The notes under the pieces were generated by a model that saw nothing but the letters and a program-made list of their open reading frames with translations, did no database searches and had not been told where the DNA came from. Below are positions 58,431 to 64,000 of a DNA stretch of 64,000 nucleotides, in pieces. Both the position numbers and the translations under genes were made by a program. Origin of the DNA: Sipunculus nudus (taxonomy: Eukaryota; Annelida; Sipuncula; Golfingiida; Sipunculidae); the NCBI GenBank assembly GCA_026874595.1, contig CM049316.1, forward strand, positions 52,341,676-52,405,675, written 5' to 3'. Within the stretch, counting starts at the first letter, position 1; every line of letters starts with the position of its first letter.

Positions 58431-60900
58431 GTCCAAAAATTAGTTTCTGGATGATAATTCCTGCTTTTATTGATGTATGGATTTCAAACTTGACTTATAT
58501 ATGTCCCATTGGAAAAGCAAGACCCAAATTGATTTTGGGGTCATGAGGTCAAAGGTCAAGGTCACAGGAAACCTCTTTAAAAAGATTGTGGATGCATTTT
58601 AAGCCAAACAATTCATCTCAGATCTTTCATCTTGCACATATAGTTCACCTGCCAAGAGTGGAAGACCCCTATCAATTTTGAGGTCACAAGGTCAAAGGTG
58701 AAGGTCACAGGAGCCATATGTCCAAAAATTAGTTTCTGGATGATAATTCCTGCTTTTATTGATGTTTGGATTTCAAACTTGACTTATATATGTCCCATTG
58801 GAAAAGCAAGACCCAAATTGATTTTGGGGTAATGAGGTCAAAGGTCAAGGTCACAGGACACATCTTTAAAAAGATGTGGATGCATTTTCAGCCAAACATT
58901 TCATCTCAGATCTTTCATCTTGCACATTTAGTTCACCTGCCAAGAGAGGAAGAACCCTATCAATTTTGAGGTCACAAGGTCAAAGGTGAAGGTCACAGGA
59001 GCCATCTGTCCAAAAATTAGTTTCTGGATGATAATTCCTTCTTTTATTGATGTTTGGATTTCAAACTTGACTTGTATTTGACCCATTGGAAAAGCAAGAC
59101 CGGAATTGAATTTGGGGTCATAAGGTCAAAGGTCAAGGTCACAGGAAACCTCTATAAAAAGATTGTGGATGCATTTTCAGCCAAACAATTCATCTCAGAT
59201 CTTTCATCTTGCACATATAGTTCACCTGCCAAGAGTGGAAGACCCCTATCAATTTTGAGGTCACAAGGTCAAAGGTGAAGGTCACAGGAGCCATATGTCC
59301 AAAAATTAGTTTCTGGATGATAATTCCTGCTTTTATTGATGTATGGATTTCAAACTTGACTTATATATGTCCCATTGGAAAAGCAAGACCCAAATTGATT
59401 TTGGGGTCATGAGGTCAAAGGTCAAGGTCACATCTTTAAAAAGATGTGGATGCATTTTCAGCCAAACATTTCTTCTCAGGTCTTTCATCTTGCACATATA
59501 GTTCACCTGCCAAGAGAGGAAGAACCCTATCAGTTTTGAGGTCACAAGGTCAAAGGTGAAGGTCACAGGAGCCATCTGTCCAAAAATTAGTTTCTGGATG
59601 ATAATTCCTTCTTTTATTGATGTTTGGATTTCAAACTTGACTTGTATTTGACCCATTGGAAAAGCAAGACCGGAATTGAATTTGGGGTCATAAGGTCAAA
59701 GGTCAAGGTCACAGGATTAATCTATAAAAAGATTGTGGATGCATTTTCAGCCAAACAATTCATCTCAGATCTTTCATCTTGCACATATAGTTCACCTGCC
59801 AAGAGTGGAAGACCCCTATCAATTTTGAGGTCACAAGGTCAAAGGTGAAGGTCACAGGAGCCATATGTCCAAAAATTAGTTTCTGGATGATAATTCCTGC
59901 TTTTATTGATGTATGGATTTCAAACTTGACTTATATATGTCCCATTGGAAAAGCAAGACCCAAATTGATTTTGGGGTCATGAGGTCAAAGGTCAAGGTCA
60001 CATCTTTAAAAAGATGTGGATGCATTTTCAGCCAAACATTTCATCTCAGGTCTTTCATCTTGCACATATAGTTCACCTGCCAAGAGAGGAAGAACCCTAT
60101 CAGTTTTGAGGTCACAAGGTCAAAGGTGAAGGTCACAGGAGCCATCTGTCCAAAAATTAGTTTCTGGATTTTAATTCCATCTTTTACTGATGTATGGATT
60201 TCAAACTTGGCTTTGTTATTGACCCATTAGAAAAGCAAGACCCAAATTGATTTTGGGGTCATGAGGTCAAAGGTCAAGGTCACAGGAAACCTCTTTAAAA
60301 AGATTGTGGATGCATTTTCAGCCAAAAAATTCATCTCAGATCTTTCCTCTTGCACATATAGTTCACCTGCCAAGAGTGGAAGAACACTATCAATTTTGAG
60401 GTCACAAGGTCAAAGATGAAGGTCACAGGAGCCATATGTCCAAAAATTAGTTTCTGGATGATAATTCCTGCTTTTATTGATGTATGGATTTCAAACTTGA
60501 CTTGTATATGTCCCATTGGAAAAGTAAGACCAAAATTGATTTTGGGGTCATGAGGTCAAAGGTCAAGGTCACAGGACACATCTTTAAAAAGATGTGGATG
60601 CATTTTCAGCCAAACATTTCATCTCATATCTTTCATCTTGCACATATAGTTCTCCTGCCAAGAGAGGAAGAACACTATCAATTTTGAGGTCACAAGGTCA
60701 AAGGTGAAGGTCACAGGAGCCATCTGTCCAAAAATAAGTTTCTGGATGATAATTCCTGCTTTATTGATGTATAGATTTCAAACTTGACTTGCATATGTCC
60801 CATTGGAAAAGCAAGACCCAAATTGATTTTGGGGTTATGAGATCAAAGGTCAAGGTCACAGGACACATCTTTTAAAAGATCAAGGTCACAGGACCAACAT
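58431..60900 (+). repeat. ~288-bp tandem array with ~577-bp dimeric structure
   Basis: 'gtccaaaaattagtttctgg' recurs (once as 'gtccaaaaataagtttctgg') at 58431, 58720, 59008, 59297, 59578, 59867, 60148, 60438 and 60726. Units alternate between 'ccatatg' and 'c(c/t)atctg' before this anchor, so the amplified unit is a dimer (577, 570, 570, 578 bp). The dimers starting at 59008 and 59578 are almost identical. Each unit carries AGGTCAAAGGTCAAGGTCA and 'aggtcacaaggtcaaaggtg'. Confidence 0.95.
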
Positions 60901-61052
60901 CTTCAACAAGATTGTGGAATCGTTAGATGGAATAAACAATAAATATGCCAAGTGTCAGTATATGCTGCTAAAAATGGGGGTCTGTTCTTGTAGGAGGGGG
61001 GCCTACTATGTCTGGGGATACTCTGGCACCTGCGGTGCCAAGAAATGTCTAG

Positions 61053-61240
61053 TTCTACTTGTTCCATATTGATACAAAACACATCAGTAAGTGTCAACCG
61101 TTGCTGAGCGTCTTGATCGACCAATGGATCACTAGTGTAGAATGACAAAAAATTTCTTAATTTTGGTTTCATGCATTATCAAACGTGTTATGTTCATTGA
61201 TCACGGAGAGTTTAATGAGTTTTACAACACTGTTGGTGCA

Positions 61241-61311
<71 letters not shown>

Positions 61312-61905
61312 TGTTTAATTATATAGAGATTATTTTATGGTATGTTAAGACTGGCAAATTGCACCAACTTTGCCATTTTTTACGTGGTGCATCATTTGTC
61401 AATAGTCCCCAAAATGTATATGGCTATTTGCTTAGTGAATATGGTATATCATATCGTATGTTGTGGAAATATTCGTTTCGTTCACATATAGTATTATATC
61501 ATAAAGCTGACAGTTTCTCTAAAGTCCCATCACATATCACACTACTCTTGTATATAACATCTTGCAGACACATTTAGCACCCTAAACAAAAGTTGCATAG
61601 GCGGCATACATTTCCTCTGTGCATATATATACTAGTATCCGCCTAGCCCGCACACACTTCATACTGGGCAGACGACAGGTGACAACCGTCATATGTCCAA
61701 GCGTGGAATGCGGCCACCAGGCCTCATGTACTGTTTGGTGCCGTTCAGGCGTATGATGTGACATATCCGTCGAGCAAAGACTAAACAGGCAAATATACTA
61801 CATAACAGCTTGAGGAGTTAGTCGTGGGAAATATTTCTTTTAAATGTTAAAAATGGAATATCCATTTCATATATGTAATATAGAGTAATTCGGTAAGCTT
61901 TACTA
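61053..61905. other. Non-coding DNA with microsatellite
   Basis: No gene. Includes the microsatellite listed at 61241-61307. Confidence 0.5.
61241..61307. repeat. (CA)n(TA)n compound microsatellite
   Basis: About 11 CA repeats followed by about 22 TA repeats. Confidence 0.97.
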
Positions 61906-63475
61906 GCTAAGCTGACTGTAAGTCAACTGAGGTATAGGAATGGCGCCTTGTCCGTCGGCCGTCCGGGCGTCCGGCCGTCAGGGCACAAATCGTTACTGCT
62001 GGATCTAGAAAATTCTAAGTGAATATCCAGCGAGATAACAAAATATCTCCTTGGAAACCTGAAATTAGGTCACTGCGACCTATACCCTCCGAGCTATTGG
62101 GCTTAAAAGTACCCCCCAGAATTATAAAAATATTGATACAAACCTTCAATATCTTGATAATTAATGCATGGATTGTTATGAATCTTGCCTTGAATATTGA
62201 CCATGACTAGTTTTGTCAGTTCCCGAAAAGTGATGACGCCACCTGTATTCTTTTTTTTTTATTTTAACGAATATTTTTCTATTCTTTTTACTATATAATG
62301 ACAATAATCATGTCAGTTTCTCAGCTGTGATTACATCTAGTGTCCCAAAACTGGGTGTGTTTATTTATCACAAGTGGATGCCCTGTAGTAATCACCCTGT
62401 CTGTCTGTCTGTCTGTCTGTCTGTCTTACTGTCCATCCGTCCATCTACACAAATTTGTTTCAAGTTGATAACTCCAGGTTGGATTGACACATGGATTTCA
62501 AACTTGACTTTAATATGGCCCACCACTAAAGCAAGATTTGATTTTGGGTCATGAGGTCAAAAATCAAGGTCATAGGACTCAATTAAAAAAGATTATGGCT
62601 GCATTTTAAAGCCAAGCTTTTCATCCCAAACTTTCCGTCTTGCACATTAAGCTGACTTGCCGGTATGGGGAGAGCATAAATGAATTTTTGGTCACAAGGT
62701 CAAATGTCAAGGTCACTTGGGCCATCTGTTTACAAATTAGTTTTCAGATGATAAATCCAGTTTAGTGTGACATATTGGTTTTAAACTTAACATATATATG
62801 GCTCACCACTAAAATAAGAACCGTGTCGATTTTGGGGTCCAACGGTCAAAGGTCAAGGTCACAGGACCAATTTCTTTAAAAAGAATGTGTATGCATTTCA
62901 AGCCAAACTTTGCATCACAAACCTTCCATCTTCAAGATATTGCTAACCTGCCAATAGGGGAAGTTTCTATTCGAATTTGGGGTGATAGGGTCAAAAGTCA
63001 AGGTCACAGGGCTCATCCATTCACAAATTAGTTTATGGGTAATAATTCTGCTTTTGATAGACAGCTTCAAACTTGATTTATTAATGACCCACCACTTAAG
63101 TAAATTATTTTAGATTTTTAGGGTCTACAGATCAAAGTTGAAGGTCACTGGAGCCACATCTTTGAAATTGTGGATTCAGGATGCACTGTAAATCAAACTT
63201 TTCATCCTAAACTTTCCATCTTTCACACATGGCTTACTTGCCCAAATTGAGAAAATCTGTAGATTTTGAGGTTACCTGGTCAGAGGTCAAGGCAACTTTT
63301 TAAAAGATTTTTACAATAATCTAAATGCTGCAATTTCAAGGATAATAAGTTCTAAGATTTTTTGGTCACAAGGTCATTCGTTAAGGTTACAGGACTGTCA
63401 TTCTGAAAAAAAAATCCATTAAAAAATATCCTTATGGACAAATTCAGCTGAACGTCGAGACCCATGGGTCCCTAG
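61906..63475 (+). mobile_element. Composite family A/B rolling-circle-like element
   Basis: Starts with a family A type hairpin (AGCTAAGCTGACTGTAAGTC..., 61906-61934), a (GTCCG)n tract, 'cagggcacaaatcgttactg' and one family A unit to about 62260. Then come (CTGT)n (62397-62426) and diverged family B units (62480-63400, with repeated 'ggtcaaggtcacagg'). It ends with CAGCTGAACG, hairpin GACCCATGGGTC (63459-63470) and CTAG (63472-63475) followed by T. It is bounded by family A termini but carries a family B core. No protein. Confidence 0.55.
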
Positions 63476-64000
63476 TTATAAATGAAATTGTTTAGATATA
63501 ACTGTCACCTGCACTTACATGTTATGTATATTAGGCATTTGGTATATATAACAGAGATTTGTCCTTAGACCATGAGTGTGAATAGTATATTAAATTTATT
63601 TTTGTTAAAGGTATTATCTATTATTGTTATTATTATTATTGTTATTTCGTAAAAAAAAATCCTGTGTTGGTGGGGTTACGCTCCCTCAGGGAGCTCTTCC
63701 GTGGCACAGAAAGATCACCACAGACTTATTTTTCTAAATGGCTCAGTTTGCTCAATTCTAAACCAAAGTCTTATTAACAGTGTTTTATCAGCTTAACTGA
63801 TTATAAGTCCTTGAGCTAAACCTTTGCCTGTCTGTCTGGAAACCGGGCCGTCCATTAACATGGTACGAATCGTATTCAACCGAGGACCAAGAAAGTTCAA
63901 ACATGCAAAAAGGTCTCGTCAGGTCATCTGAAAATATAAAATTAGGTTCAAGTGACCTACATTCTCTGAACTTCCGGGTGTAAATATGTCTGTGCGTATC
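63476..64000 (+). mobile_element. Spacer, then a family A 5' end running off the window
   Basis: 63476-63785 is non-coding, with a (TTA)n patch near 63613-63640. From about 63788 'atcagcttaactgattataa', then 'gtccttgagctaaacc', a GTCT/GTCC tract, 'cattaacatggtacgaatcg' and a diverged family A unit continue to the end of the window. Confidence 0.5.

Larger units (their letters stand above)
57581..61052 (+). mobile_element. Family B Helentron-like element (complete, 3.5 kb)
   Basis: 5' end TCCCCAGAC directly after A, within a hairpin GTATCCCC-GAC/AAA/GTC-GGGGATAC (57579-57605). Then (CCG)n (57623-57656), GGTGGCGCCACC (57921-57932), and ~3 kb of tandem units. Near the 3' end is the inverted terminus ATGTCTGGGGATAC (about 61008-61021), then the hairpin TGGCACCTGCGGTGCCA (61024-61040), and the end CTAG (61049-61052) followed by T. 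Terminal TC, the hairpin 8 bp before CTAG, the A/T junction and the subterminal inverted repeat are hallmarks of rolling-circle (Helitron/Helentron) elements. It encodes nothing and is non-autonomous. Confidence 0.75.

Noticed and set aside
58766-60687. Recurring ~70-residue frames ('MDFKLDLYMSHWKSKT')
   Set aside because: They recur only because the 288-bp unit recurs, open on both strands, and stop at unit-specific points. No evidence of a protein family.

Overview
This is a eukaryotic, AT-rich, repeat-saturated piece of animal nuclear DNA. Intron-bearing gene structure, non-LTR and Gypsy-like retroelements, a long satellite, many microsatellites, and repeat families rich in 'GGTCAAAGGTCAAGGTCA' and in (GTCCG)n next to 'AGCTCAGCTGACT' palindromes all fit a mollusc, most likely a marine bivalve. 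That placement rests on recognising repeat styles and is not proven. No rRNA, functional tRNA, CRISPR array or bacterial-type operon was found.

Only one convincing host protein-coding segment is visible: 52292-52892 on the + strand. It encodes a signal peptide, a short cysteine module and a long coiled coil, and ends in a splice donor (or, less likely, stops at 52903). A TATA box lies about 340 bp upstream. Nearly everything else is mobile or tandemly repeated DNA.

Layout: 1427-5547 is a satellite of about 80 copies of a 51/52-bp unit with higher-order (~206 bp) structure. 8.5-9.7 kb is a rolling-circle-like element, and 10.2 kb holds a tRNA-derived SINE candidate. 10771-24262 is a minus-strand Gypsy-type LTR retrotransposon split by a 7.6-kb TIR-bounded insertion (15103-22687), which itself contains two further elements. 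24.3-26.2 kb holds a second Gypsy integrase fragment fused to a LINE fragment, and 32.1-33.5 kb a second LINE. 35.0-37.8 kb is another rolling-circle-like element. 38.6-39.7 kb is a 42-bp minisatellite. 42.3-45.6 kb is a ~97-bp tandem array split by a 2.26-kb TIR element. 46303-48215 is a CACTA-like element. 48.5-51.3 kb holds rolling-circle-like elements, followed by the coiled-coil gene. 53.2-53.7 kb is a MITE. 55.1-64 kb is dominated by rolling-circle-like elements with central tandem arrays.

The main structural discovery is that at least four sequence families (called A-D here) share one plan: a 5' terminal hairpin, a short GC-rich simple repeat ((GTCCG)n or (CCG)n), central tandem repeats, an inverted copy of the 5' terminus, a short 3' hairpin, and an end at CTAG/T or CTTGTT. 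This matches non-autonomous Helentron-type (Helitron2/HINE) elements. The families also share a 12-bp palindrome, GGTGGCGCCACC, and family B carries dense arrays of nuclear-receptor half-sites.
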